Positions 38,491 to 46,821 of a stretch of 64,000 nucleotides of DNA are shown in pieces. The stretch comes from Streptomyces hawaiiensis. Lineage in GTDB: Bacteria > Actinomycetota > Actinomycetes > Streptomycetales > Streptomycetaceae. The DNA is taken from the NCBI RefSeq assembly GCF_004803895.1, contig NZ_CP021978.1, positions 1,674,001-1,738,000 of the forward strand, read 5' to 3'. Positions within the stretch are counted from its first letter, which is position 1. The number at the start of each line of letters is the position of its first letter. The translations under genes were made by a program, and so were the position numbers. The notes beneath the pieces are model-generated. The model saw nothing but the letters and a program-made list of their open reading frames with translations, was not told the origin of the DNA and searched no databases.

Positions 38491-38697
38491 GTGGCACAGG
38501 CCGACCGCCGGGGGCCCGGCCGGGACGGGCCGCTCCTCAGTCAGCGCGCCGCGATCGTCTTCCTGCTCGCAGCCCTGGTCGGCATCGGTGCCACTGTCCT
38601 GGCTGCGCTGGCCGGCAATGTGTGGCCGGTCGCGGTGAGCGTCGGAGGCGGGGTGGTGGCCCCGGCCGTCCTGTTCTTCAACCAGATCATCGACTAG
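38491..38697 (+). CDS. Small two-helix membrane protein
   Basis: A 68-residue protein. After a basic, Gly-rich N-terminus come two hydrophobic segments (IVFLLAALVGIGATVLAAL and PVAVSVGGGVVAPAVLFF). GTG start. It is probably cotranscribed with the PLP enzyme. Function unknown. Confidence 0.7.
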   Translation: MAQADRRGPGRDGPLLSQRAAIVFLLAALVGIGATVLAALAGNVWPVAVSVGGGVVAPAVLFFNQIID

Positions 38698-38744
38698 GGC
38701 GTGCCGGGCATCGCACGGCAGGCGCCGCTGTCGCGACAGGCCAC

Positions 38745-38787
38745 GGACGAGCGGATCCCGATGCCTCGCCACGGGATCCGCTCGTCC
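38745..38787. terminator. Bidirectional hairpin between the small membrane protein and the lyase gene
   Basis: A perfect 16-bp stem (GGACGAGCGGATCCCG and its complement) with an 11-nt loop lies between converging genes. Confidence 0.8.
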
Positions 38788-38795
38788 AGTCCCCG

Positions 38796-41531
38796 TTACG
38801 GCATCTTGTCCCCGAGCAGTGCCAGGTTCTCGATGGCGGCGAGGCCGTACAGCGCGGTGTCGTTCGTGGACACCCAGGTGGCCTCGCTGCCCGGCACCAG
38901 CGCGACCGGGCCGCTCAGCTTCTCCGTCCGCCAGGGCGCCGACTCCTTGTAGCCGTCGGAGTTGTAGAACTTCTCCCACGCCCGCTTGGCGAGCTTCTCG
39001 TCGCCGGTCTTGACGGCCGCGTAGGCGTCGAGGCGCGAGTGGCCCTGGAAGAGCAGCAGGTTGCCGAAGTTGGAGCCGTAGCGGGCCGCCTGTTCGGCCT
39101 TGGTGGCGTTGAAGTAGCGGCAGTAGTCGAAGTACGCCTCGTTGAACTTCGGCATGTCGACCAGGTCGATGAGCTCGGCGCACAGTTCGTTGAGGCCGAA
39201 GACGGCCGACAGGTGCGAGACCTCCACCTTGGGTGCCCCGGCGACGGCGAACTTGCCGGTGTCCAGGTCGTACAGGCCACTGCCCTGGACGAAGCCGTTG
39301 GGCTGGGCGGCGATGGTCTCCATCGTGGACAACACGCGCGCCTTGGCCTTCTCCCACTTGGGGCCCTTGCGTTCCCACTCCGTCAGCCAGGCCGACACCA
39401 GGCCGCTCCAGTCCGTGCCGAAGCCGATCGACAGGGCGTGCCGGTCGGGCGTGTAGGGCTCGGTGCGGATCTTGCGGAGCGGATCGAGGGCGAGGAAGGT
39501 CTCGTCGGAGTCGACGTTGGCGTGCATGAGGTCGCCGACCCGTTCGTCCGCCGTGAGGAAGTAGTAGTAGCGCCGGTAGGTGGTGTTGGCGATGCGCTGC
39601 TGCTTGGCGCTGTCGGCGAAGTGCTGCACACCGTGCCGGGTGCCCAGGCCCGCCCATTTGCCCAGGTGGTAGACGTCGACCTCGCCGGTGTGCCGGGTCA
39701 TCGCCTCGGCGAAGCGGAAGATGTCGGCGCGGCCGGAGCGCAGGTAGGCGAACCAGAGCCACAGGTCCGGCGACAGCTCGGAGTTGTCCCAGGCGTAGCC
39801 GCCGATGTCGTACCGCCACTGGTGCCGGAACGTGTCGTAGGTGTGCATGATGTCGCCGTAGTCCCAGAAGCCGTACCAGCGGCGCTGCTCCACCTGGTCC
39901 TTGTAGTAGGTGAAGAGGAAGTCGAGGTGGTCCTCGATCTTGGCCTTGGCCGGGGTGGAGCGGTCGGGCTCGGCGTACAGGTTCGGCCCGAAGACCTTGG
40001 CCTTGATGAGCTGCTTGGGTGGGGCGGCCAGCTGGGGCAGCACGCGGACGGCCTCGACCTGCTCGGCGAACCGGTCGGGGCTCGGGGTCGAGTCGTTGGC
40101 CCAGAAGAGGAGTTCGGAGGTGCGGGCGATGCCGTACGGGGTGCCGAACTCCGGCTCGTAGTCCTCGTACGTGATGTTGAGGCCTTCGATCTGTTCCGGG
40201 AAGGTGTCCTGGCCCATGCCGTCGTGGTAGAAGCGCATGTCCATGGGCTGCGCCTCGGGCGACCAGAGCCAGAGGGTGACCTCGGCCTCGTCGGTGTGGG
40301 CGTCCCGGATGTCGAGCTGGGCGGGGAACTTCTCCCAGAAGTCGCGCAGCCCGAAGGAGAACCCGCCGCTCGCCCCGCCGACGTAGCCGAAGCCGGAGGC
40401 GCGCCGGCCGCCGCCCGCGGCGACCCAGCCGTGCCCCTTCTTGGTGCGCTTGCGCAGCGTGTAGCCGTCGGCGGAGAGCTGGGAGAGGGTGTAGTCGCCC
40501 CACTCGGGGATGTACTGCAGCCGGGTCGTCACCCGCTGGTCCCAGGTGGCGGGGTCGGGCAGCTTCTTGCCCTCGAACTGGGCCGCCTGCACGGCCGCGC
40601 CCGGGTCCCGGCGCAGTCCGGTGATGCCCTTGACGGCCTCGCGCAGCAGTCCGGTGCCGTCGCCGCCGATGCGGATGTGGCGGTCGTACGACTCGTCCCG
40701 CAGGGGCACGGTGAAGCGGACTCCGAGGCCGCGGACGAAGTCGCCGCTGGCCTTGCCCGGCTCCTGCTTGCCGTCGTAGGTGATGGTGTGCACCATGCGG
40801 AAGGAGTCGGCGCCCGCGTAGAAGTAGAGCCTGATGGAGAAGGGCAGCCAGCTGCGTCCGCCCTTGCGGTGCTTGCCGTCGATGCGGACGACCGCGCGGA
40901 CCGGGCCCGCCTGCTCGACCTCGACCTTGGAGATCGCGCCGTCGAAGCGCTCGGTCTTGACCGCGCCCTGGTCCTCGTCCTCGATCTCGGGCTGGCGGAT
41001 CAGGACGAGCCGGCCGTTCTTCGCGATCTCCGTGGAGCCGCGGGTGACGGACTTGACGAGGGTGGAGCCGGACTTGCCGATCTTCGCGGTGATGACGCCG
41101 GTGGAGATGTCGATGGTTCCGCCGCGCTTCTCGACGGTGACCTTCTTCTCGGGTGCGGTGGGCGTCCCGGCGGCGAGGGTGAGCTTGCCGTCGCCCGAGG
41201 CGACCGCGTGCGCGGTCCACTTGAGGGAGCCGTCGGGCCAGTAGGCGATCGGCCAGGACTGCACGGGCACGGACTTGCCGCCGGCGTCCGTCAGCGCGAA
41301 GGTCTGGTCCTTCTGGTACGCGCCCTTGGGCCAGGGCACACCGACGGTGGAGCCGGGTGCGGCGCCGAGGCCGCCGTCCTCCAGCCAGTCGAGGGTCACG
41401 GGGTCGGCGTCGGCGGGTTCGGCTCTGGGGGCGGCCTGCGCGTCCTGCGCCCCTAGCGCCCAGCTGAACTGTGCGGCGGCTCCGGCGACAGCGGCCGCTT
41501 TGAGGAGGGACCTGCGGGGGATGGGAGACAT
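38796..41531 (-). CDS. Secreted exo-rhamnogalacturonan lyase family protein (PL26/YetA-like)
   Basis: A 911-residue exported protein. It starts with a Tat signal (SPIPRRSLLKAAAVAGAAA, cleavage after AQDAQA). The large body has the PcRGLX/YetA-like arrangement: an N-terminal beta-rich part, a middle beta-sandwich, and a C-terminal alpha-toroid-like region rich in W/Y (RWYGFWDYGDIMHTYDT, YDIGGYAWDNSELS). Family members attack rhamnogalacturonan, the hairy part of pectin. Context agrees: a sugar ABC transporter and DUF624 gene precede it on the same strand. The ATG at 41531 gives a proper signal peptide. Confidence 0.82.
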   Translation of the reverse strand: MSPIPRRSLLKAAAVAGAAAQFSWALGAQDAQAAPRAEPADADPVTLDWLEDGGLGAAPGSTVGVPWPKGAYQKDQTFALTDAGGKSVPVQSWPIAYWPDGSLKWTAHAVASGDGKLTLAAGTPTAPEKKVTVEKRGGTIDISTGVITAKIGKSGSTLVKSVTRGSTEIAKNGRLVLIRQPEIEDEDQGAVKTERFDGAISKVEVEQAGPVRAVVRIDGKHRKGGRSWLPFSIRLYFYAGADSFRMVHTITYDGKQEPGKASGDFVRGLGVRFTVPLRDESYDRHIRIGGDGTGLLREAVKGITGLRRDPGAAVQAAQFEGKKLPDPATWDQRVTTRLQYIPEWGDYTLSQLSADGYTLRKRTKKGHGWVAAGGGRRASGFGYVGGASGGFSFGLRDFWEKFPAQLDIRDAHTDEAEVTLWLWSPEAQPMDMRFYHDGMGQDTFPEQIEGLNITYEDYEPEFGTPYGIARTSELLFWANDSTPSPDRFAEQVEAVRVLPQLAAPPKQLIKAKVFGPNLYAEPDRSTPAKAKIEDHLDFLFTYYKDQVEQRRWYGFWDYGDIMHTYDTFRHQWRYDIGGYAWDNSELSPDLWLWFAYLRSGRADIFRFAEAMTRHTGEVDVYHLGKWAGLGTRHGVQHFADSAKQQRIANTTYRRYYYFLTADERVGDLMHANVDSDETFLALDPLRKIRTEPYTPDRHALSIGFGTDWSGLVSAWLTEWERKGPKWEKAKARVLSTMETIAAQPNGFVQGSGLYDLDTGKFAVAGAPKVEVSHLSAVFGLNELCAELIDLVDMPKFNEAYFDYCRYFNATKAEQAARYGSNFGNLLLFQGHSRLDAYAAVKTGDEKLAKRAWEKFYNSDGYKESAPWRTEKLSGPVALVPGSEATWVSTNDTALYGLAAIENLALLGDKMP

Positions 41532-41644
41532 GGCGATGCTGCCTTTCCTCGTCCGTGCGGGAAGCAAATCCGTACGCTGTGGTCAGGGGCATGACTGAGA
41601 GAGGTGCGGTGCGGGGGCGCCGGCCTGGAAGGGGGCACCGCCGT

Positions 41645-42235
41645 TCAGCGGTGCCGGTACCGCTCCTCCACGGCGACGGCGGCCGCCGCCACGGCACCGA
41701 GGACGGCGATCGCCAATGGTGCGGCGAACCAGGCGGACAGGGCCACCACGGCCAGCCCGCCGACGATCAGGAAGGATCCGGCCGGATCGAGCACCGTCCG
41801 CCGCCCGGCGGCGGCCAGCAGCGTCCGCCAGCGGGCGCCCGGCTGCCAGACCGCCGCCGCGCGCAGCCCGGTCACGACGAGCCCGATCAGCGCGACGACC
41901 CCGACGGCCCCGACGAGCGGCCCGCCGGGAATCCCCGCCCGGGCCGCCTGGACGTCCACCCACACGGCGGCCCCCGCCGCCCATCCGGCGAGCCCGGCGA
42001 GCCACCCGCCGCGCACGGCCGTCCGGAAGTCGGAGACGAACTCCCGCCAGCCACCGTCCTCATGGGCGGTACGGCGCCGCAGATGCCGCGCCCCGGCGGC
42101 GAAGGCCGCGGGATACGTGACGACACCCAGGGAAGCCACCGCGATCCACACACCGGTCAGCAGACACTCGGCGAACACAGCGAACCGCTCGGCCAGTGCC
42201 GACTCGCCCCGTGCCTTCACTCGGGTCCCGGCCAT
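41645..42235 (-). CDS. DUF624 (YesL-like) membrane protein
   Basis: A 196-residue protein with about five helices. The DUF624 pattern is visible in the first helix pair (LLTGVWIAVASLGVVTYPAAFA), the basic loop (HLRRRTAHEDGGWREFVSDFR), and the W/G region after it. DUF624 genes almost always sit in carbohydrate ABC operons, as here, 7 bp after the second permease. The exact role is unknown. Confidence 0.85.
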   Translation of the reverse strand: MAGTRVKARGESALAERFAVFAECLLTGVWIAVASLGVVTYPAAFAAGARHLRRRTAHEDGGWREFVSDFRTAVRGGWLAGLAGWAAGAAVWVDVQAARAGIPGGPLVGAVGVVALIGLVVTGLRAAAVWQPGARWRTLLAAAGRRTVLDPAGSFLIVGGLAVVALSAWFAAPLAIAVLGAVAAAAVAVEERYRHR

Positions 42236-42242
42236 GCCCGCC

Positions 42243-43130
42243 TCAGCCCTTCAGACCCGACGTGGCCATGCCGTCGATCAGATAGCGCTGGAAGGCCAGG
42301 AAGAAGGCGAGGACCGGCAGCAGCGCGACCAGCGACATGGCGATCATGCCGCCGTAGTTGGCCAGGCCTTCCTGGTCGACGAACATCTTCAGGCCGAGCG
42401 AGACCGTGTACTTGTCGGGCTCGTTGAGGTAGATCAGCGGCCCCATGAAGTCGTTCCAGGAGTTGATGAAGGTGAAGATCGCGCTGGTGATCAGGGCCGG
42501 CCTGCTCAGCGGCAGCACGATCGACCAGTAGATCCGGAAGTGCCCGCAGCCGTCGAGGCGGGCCGCCTCGTCCAGTTCCTTGGGCATGTTGCGCATGAAC
42601 TGCACCATCAGGAAGACGAAGAACGCCTCGGTGGCCAGGTACTTCCCGAGCAGCAGCGGCGTGTAGGTGTTGATCATCTCCATGTTGCGGAACAGCACGT
42701 ACTGCGGGATCAGCAGCACGTGGTACGGCAGCAGGAGGGTACCGATCATCAGCGTGAACAGCAGATTGCGGCCCGCGAACCTGATCCTCGCGAAGGCGTA
42801 GGCCGTCAGCGAACAGGACACCAGGATGCCGATGACCGAGCCGACCGCGAGGAACAGCGAGTTGAAGAAGAACGTGGAGATCGCGATGTCGGCGATGCCG
42901 TCGGCGAGGCTCTTGTAGTTCTCGACGACCGGGTCCCCCGGGAAGAGGTCCAGGCTGCCGACGATGTCCTCGCTCTTCTTGAAGGACCCGCCGATGACCC
43001 AGATCACCGGGTAGAGGATCACCGCGAGGATCAGCAGGGACCCGATGTGCCAGGCGAGGGAGCCGGGCAGCTTGTGACGCAGCGCCCCGCCTCCGGCGGA
43101 GGGCTTGATGTCGGTGGCCTGCGCGCTCAT
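42243..43130 (-). CDS. Carbohydrate ABC transporter permease (MalG type)
   Basis: A 295-residue inner-membrane permease with six helices. The EAA loop that contacts the ATPase is LDEAARLDGCGHFRIYWSIVLP. Early features include VIWVIGGSFKKSEDI and the Y-x-FARIRF region. It is the second permease of an oligosaccharide importer; the ATG overlaps the first permease stop (ATGA). No ATPase gene is in the operon; Streptomyces often use the shared ATPase MsiK. Confidence 0.94.
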   Translation of the reverse strand: MSAQATDIKPSAGGGALRHKLPGSLAWHIGSLLILAVILYPVIWVIGGSFKKSEDIVGSLDLFPGDPVVENYKSLADGIADIAISTFFFNSLFLAVGSVIGILVSCSLTAYAFARIRFAGRNLLFTLMIGTLLLPYHVLLIPQYVLFRNMEMINTYTPLLLGKYLATEAFFVFLMVQFMRNMPKELDEAARLDGCGHFRIYWSIVLPLSRPALITSAIFTFINSWNDFMGPLIYLNEPDKYTVSLGLKMFVDQEGLANYGGMIAMSLVALLPVLAFFLAFQRYLIDGMATSGLKG

Positions 43131-44128
43131 CGGGCGCCCTCCTCGTAGTGCACCCAGCGCTTCTGGGACCAGAACAGCACCGCCGTCACCAGGGCGACCG
43201 CGATCAGCAGGAGCCAGGCCATCGCGGAGGCCAGACCCATGCGGCTGTTCTCGAAGCCCTGGACGTAGAGGTAGCAGGTGTAGACCATCGAGCCGTCGGC
43301 CGGACCGCAGGCGTTGCTCCCGGCGCCGCCGCCGACGATGTACGCCGAGCTGAAGATCTGGAAGGAGTGGATCGTCTCGAGCAGCACGTTGAAGAAGAGG
43401 ACGGGAGAGATCATCGGCAGCGTGATGTTCCAGAACCGCCGCATCTTGCCCGCCCCGTCGACCTCGGCCGCCTCGTACAGCTCACGCGGGACCTGCTTGA
43501 GGCCGGCCAGGAAGATGACCATGGGGGCGCCGAACTGCCAGACGGTGAGCGCCACCAGGCTGTAGATGATCATGTCCGGGTCGCCGGTCCAGCCGCCGAC
43601 ATTGATCCCGAAGATCTTCTGGGTACGGTCGACGACCGCGTCGTCCGAGAAGATCGCCTTCCACACGATCGCGACCGAGACACTCGCACCGATGAGCGAC
43701 GGCGCGTAGAAGGCGGCCCGGTAGAAGGCCTGCCCCCGCCGGCTCTGGGCGAGCAGCAGCGCCACGCCGAGGGCCGCGAGCAGCTTCAGCGGCGTACCGA
43801 CGACGACGTACCAGAGCGTCACCTGCACCGAATGGCGCCAGCGCGGATCGCCGAACATCTCGGAGAAGTTGTCGAGGCCGATCCACTTGGGGGCGTCGAA
43901 CAGGTTGTAATCGGTGAAGGCGAAGTAGAGCGAGGCGACCATCGGGCCCGCTGTGAGGAGCAGGAACCCGGCGATCCAGGGGGACATGAAGAGATAGCCG
44001 GCCAGGTTCTCCCGGCGCCGCCGCCGCTTGAGGGCGGCGGGGCGCGCGGGCTTCACCGGACCGTGCCGCGGCTCGGAGTCCTGGGACAGGCCCTCCATCG
44101 CAGGGGCGTGTGTCACGGTGGTTCCCAT
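43127..44128 (-). CDS. Sugar ABC transporter permease (MalF type)
   Basis: A 333-residue permease. An Arg-rich cytoplasmic leader (ALKRRRRRENLAGYLFMSPW) precedes six helices. The EAA loop is ELYEAAEVDGAGKMRRFWNITLP. The fifth loop contains a Cys-bearing extracellular insert (GSNACGPADGSMVYTCYLY). The ATG at 44128 shares one base with the binding-protein stop (TGATG), so the genes are coupled. Related permeases import rhamnogalacturonan oligomers (YteP type), in keeping with the lyase. Confidence 0.93.
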   Translation of the reverse strand: MGTTVTHAPAMEGLSQDSEPRHGPVKPARPAALKRRRRRENLAGYLFMSPWIAGFLLLTAGPMVASLYFAFTDYNLFDAPKWIGLDNFSEMFGDPRWRHSVQVTLWYVVVGTPLKLLAALGVALLLAQSRRGQAFYRAAFYAPSLIGASVSVAIVWKAIFSDDAVVDRTQKIFGINVGGWTGDPDMIIYSLVALTVWQFGAPMVIFLAGLKQVPRELYEAAEVDGAGKMRRFWNITLPMISPVLFFNVLLETIHSFQIFSSAYIVGGGAGSNACGPADGSMVYTCYLYVQGFENSRMGLASAMAWLLLIAVALVTAVLFWSQKRWVHYEEGAR

Positions 44129-45417
44129 CAGGTGCCGAGAGCCGTCTTCGACTCGTTGAAGAACTGCTTGACGGCTTCCGCCACCGACCTCTTGCCCAGG
44201 CCCATCTCCTCGGCGATGCGCAGGAACGCCGACTCGCAGATGTCCGCGCCGTTCGGGTGCGGGGTGATGGGCTCCAGGACACCCGCCTTGACGAGGGACT
44301 CCTCGTAGGCGGCTATCGCCTGGTTGACCGGGTCGGTCGGCTTGTACGCGTCGAACTGGGCCTGGGTCGCGGGTACACCGCGGTCGTAGCCCATGATCTT
44401 GGCGACCTCGGGGTCGTGCACCATGAAGTCGATGAACTGGGCGACTTCCTTGGGGTGCTGGGTGCGCTTGGAGGCGCTCAGCATGAGGGAGCCGAGGTAC
44501 TGCCCGGTCTTCTTGCCGTCCGTCGTCGGGATGGGAGCCAGGCCGTACTCGCTCTTGCCCTCGGAGGTGTAGCGGACGGTGAAGTTGTCCCAGGTGTACT
44601 CGCCGGCCGAGAGCTCCGCGGCGAGCGCGGACTTGGGCTTGATCTGGGCGACCTTCTTGGGGTCGGAGTAGAGACCCTCCTCGACGCCCTTCCTGGCCCG
44701 CGTCCACCAGTCCGTCAGATCGGCCTCGGTGAAGCCGAGTCCGTCCTCGGTGAAGAACGCCTTGCCGTTCTGGCGCAGGTACAGGTCGTAGAGGTACATC
44801 GTGCCGTACATGCCGCTGTCGCCGGCGCGCCCGGTCTTGTCCCGGATCTTCTTCATGCCCGCTTCGAAGTCGTCCCACGTCCAGCCCTGCTCCGGCTTCA
44901 CGCCGGCACGGGTGTAGACGGGCTTGTCGATGACCAGAGCCATCGAGTTCGAACCGACCGGAACGCCGAGGAGCTTGCCGTCGATCTCGCCGAACTTCTC
45001 CAGGCCCGCGCGGAATCCCTCCATCCGGAGGTTGCCGGCCTTGGCCTGCTCGCTGAGATCGAGCAGCACGTTCTTCGCGTCGTATTTCCGGAGGAAGCCG
45101 ATCGCATTCTGGAACACGTCCGGCGGATTTCCGCCGGAGGCCTGAGTGTTGAACTTCTTCCAGAAGTCGAGATAAGGCTGGAAGTCCGTTTTCACCTTGA
45201 TCTTCGGGTACTTCTTCTCGAAGAGCGCGATGGTCTTGTTGATTCTCTGGGCGCGGTCCTCCGCACCCCACCACGCGTAACGGATCGTCACCGTCCCGTC
45301 CGCGGAGGTCCCTCCGTCACCACCGCAGCCGGTCGTCGCGGCCAGCCCCAGCGTGGCTGCCGTGGCTCCGGCCGCCTTCAGGACGGTACGTCTCTCAACA
45401 TTCCTGCCGTTCACCAC
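44128..45417 (-). CDS. Extracellular sugar-binding lipoprotein of the ABC transporter
   Basis: A 429-residue family-1 solute-binding protein. The signal has both a twin-arginine motif (ERRTVLKAAG) and a lipobox (ATTGC, Cys31), so it is probably a Tat lipoprotein. The mature part begins with ADGTVTIRYAWWGAEDRAQ and contains LFEKKYPKIKVKTDF and WTWDDFEAGMKKIRDKTGR. GTG at 45417 follows GGGGAGG; GTG at 45414 is equally possible. It is the first gene of the lyase/transporter operon and should bind oligosaccharides released from pectin. Confidence 0.93.
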   Translation of the reverse strand: MVNGRNVERRTVLKAAGATAATLGLAATTGCGGDGGTSADGTVTIRYAWWGAEDRAQRINKTIALFEKKYPKIKVKTDFQPYLDFWKKFNTQASGGNPPDVFQNAIGFLRKYDAKNVLLDLSEQAKAGNLRMEGFRAGLEKFGEIDGKLLGVPVGSNSMALVIDKPVYTRAGVKPEQGWTWDDFEAGMKKIRDKTGRAGDSGMYGTMYLYDLYLRQNGKAFFTEDGLGFTEADLTDWWTRARKGVEEGLYSDPKKVAQIKPKSALAAELSAGEYTWDNFTVRYTSEGKSEYGLAPIPTTDGKKTGQYLGSLMLSASKRTQHPKEVAQFIDFMVHDPEVAKIMGYDRGVPATQAQFDAYKPTDPVNQAIAAYEESLVKAGVLEPITPHPNGADICESAFLRIAEEMGLGKRSVAEAVKQFFNESKTALGT

Positions 45418-45460
45418 GGTTGGACCTCCCCGCACGTCGTCCCGCTCGCATGAATCGTTT

Positions 45461-45475
45461 CAAGTAAGCGCTTGC
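45461..45475 (-). promoter_or_regulatory. LacI-type operator candidate upstream of the sugar operon
   Basis: The palindromic core AAGCGCTT (45466-45473) lies within CAAGTAAGCGCTTGC, 49 bp upstream of the binding-protein start. Such cores are typical of LacI/CcpA-like sugar repressors. No LacI gene lies nearby, so the regulator would act from elsewhere. Confidence 0.5.
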
Positions 45476-45480
45476 TGGCA

Positions 45481-46661
45481 CAAGGTACGGAGGGGCTGAG
45501 GGTGCGTCAATGATTCGGACAAGATTTTCTTACCGAGGAGCCGGGCGGCGGAGCGGACCGAGGGGGTGGAACCGGGGGCGGGCTCGGACGACGTCGCTGG
45601 TGACAGCCGCGTGGCCGAAGCGCCGAACGGAGAGGGACGAGCCGGGCTGATTTCGGGCGCGACCGAAAGACGACGGTGGGGTGGAGGGAGGGGATTGGGG
45701 GCGGTGGGGGCCGGTTTTGGCCATGTGGCGTTGGGGTGGGGGGGCGTTGCGGGTGCGGGGTTGCGCTGAGGGCGGCGCGCAGCCGCGGTGCAGCGACTCG
45801 GGACGGCCGCGGCTCGGGGCGGCGGAGAGGGCTGGATGAGGGCGGGTGGGCCTGCTGGGGGGTCCGCGGGTGGACAGCCCGGAGGCGGGGCTCGCGACGG
45901 CTGGTTCGGCGGGCGGGGGCTCGCGGCGCGGGTGGGGCGCTGTCCAGGATCGACGGCGGCCGCCGTACGACGCTACGGCGGGGGCGGCGGCACGGGTGGC
46001 CCGGCGTCCGGGACAGCGACGTGCGGGCTGGTCGAGGGGGTGGCGGTACTGGCTGCCCGGCGTCCGGGACAGCGGCCGTGCGGGCTGGCCGAGGCGCGGC
46101 GGCACGGGCGGGCCCGACGCCCGGAACCCTCCAGGGCTCGGCGCCCGCACAAGCCGGCCGAGGCGTGCCGGTGCGGGTGGCCCGATTGGCCAGAACCTGA
46201 CGACGCACGAGCCGACCGAGAAGACACCCGCCGGGCGAGCCCACGTCCAGAACCCGACGACCGCACGAGCCGACCGAGAGGGCGATGGTACGAGCGGCCC
46301 GACGCCAGATCCTGGCGACCGCACGGGCGGAAGGTCAGGAGCGCCGTGGGCGCCCTGGCGGACAGGGTCGGTCCGGCGGCGGACCGGTGGCGGACCGGTG
46401 GCGAAATCGGCCTGATGGCGGACCTCGGCACCTGCCGGGCCCGACGGGGTCACGCGAGCGGCCCGCTACGCAGAGTTCCCGGCACGCCCCGCCCCGCCCC
46501 GTCCCGCCCCGCACCTGCACGATTCTCGGCGTTCCAGCGGCCCGGGCGCCGTCGGACGGAGGCGAGCACCCGGCGGACCGCCCTCCGGTGCCGGCACAGG
46601 CATCGGCACCCGCACCCGCACCGGAGGCCCCGGCCCGACGGCCACTGGGGGATACAACAAC
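45481..46661. other. Long non-coding, repeat-rich stretch
   Basis: About 1.2 kb without a convincing gene. Long open frames exist on both strands but are Pro/Arg/Ala-rich shadows with no family signature. The stretch contains a 56-58-bp tandem array (45986-46337), a run of GGCGGACCGGT units at 46378-46403, and CCCCGCC repeats at about 46485-46512. It separates the sugar operon from tRNA-Val copy 2. Confidence 0.65.
45986..46337. repeat. Degenerate tandem repeat, about six units of 56-69 bp
   Basis: Unit starts are near 45986, 46042, 46098, 46167, 46224 and 46284. Units 1 and 2 share GCCCGGCGTCCGGGACAGCG and GTGCGGGCTGG, with CCCGG/CCGGG as a small hairpin. Units 4 and 5 share CCAGAACC and GCACGAGCCGACCGAGA. 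The periods (56, 56, 69, 57, 60) are not all multiples of three, so this is not a protein repeat. Confidence 0.7.
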
Positions 46662-46695
46662 GGCGGCCCACCTGCTCAATCGCAGGTGGGCCGCC
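46662..46695 (-). terminator. Terminator of tRNA-Val(CAC) copy 2
   Basis: A perfect 14-bp stem (GGCGGCCCACCTGC and its complement) with a 6-nt loop. On the minus strand it is followed by GTTGTTGTA. It lies 8 bp after the tRNA. Confidence 0.85.
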
Positions 46696-46703
46696 GGTCC
46701 GGG

Positions 46704-46775
46704 TGGGCGATACTGGGTTCGAACCAGTGACCTCTTCGGTGTGAACGAAGCGCTCTCCCACTGAGCTAATCGCCC
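46704..46775 (-). tRNA. tRNA-Val (anticodon CAC), copy 2
   Basis: Identical in all 72 positions to the gene at 32054-32125; identity extends a few bases on both sides (46702-46777). Anticodon loop TTCACAC. CCA is not encoded. A -10-like TAATGT lies at 46784-46789, but I see no good -35 box. Confidence 0.97.
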
Positions 46776-46821
46776 GGACGCAGGAAGAACATTACCCCAT
46801 GTCAGCGGGTGCCTGTGACGC

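Noticed and set aside
36916..41697. A minus-strand open frame of about 1593 codons over the PLP enzyme and lyase genes
   Set aside because: The lyase and PLP enzyme have clear families in other frames with signal peptide and motifs. This frame is Arg/Pro/Gly-rich with no family features.
45507..46453. Long open frames in the repeat region, possible secreted Pro-rich proteins
   Set aside because: The underlying DNA repeats have periods of 56, 69, 57 and 60 bp, so no frame repeats. There is no signal peptide, ribosome site or conserved block.
32126..46703. Integrative element (ICE or prophage) between the two tRNA-Val genes
   Set aside because: No integrase, excisionase, replication or transfer gene is present, and the repeats are whole tRNA genes rather than short attachment sites. 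Kept only as a recombination finding.
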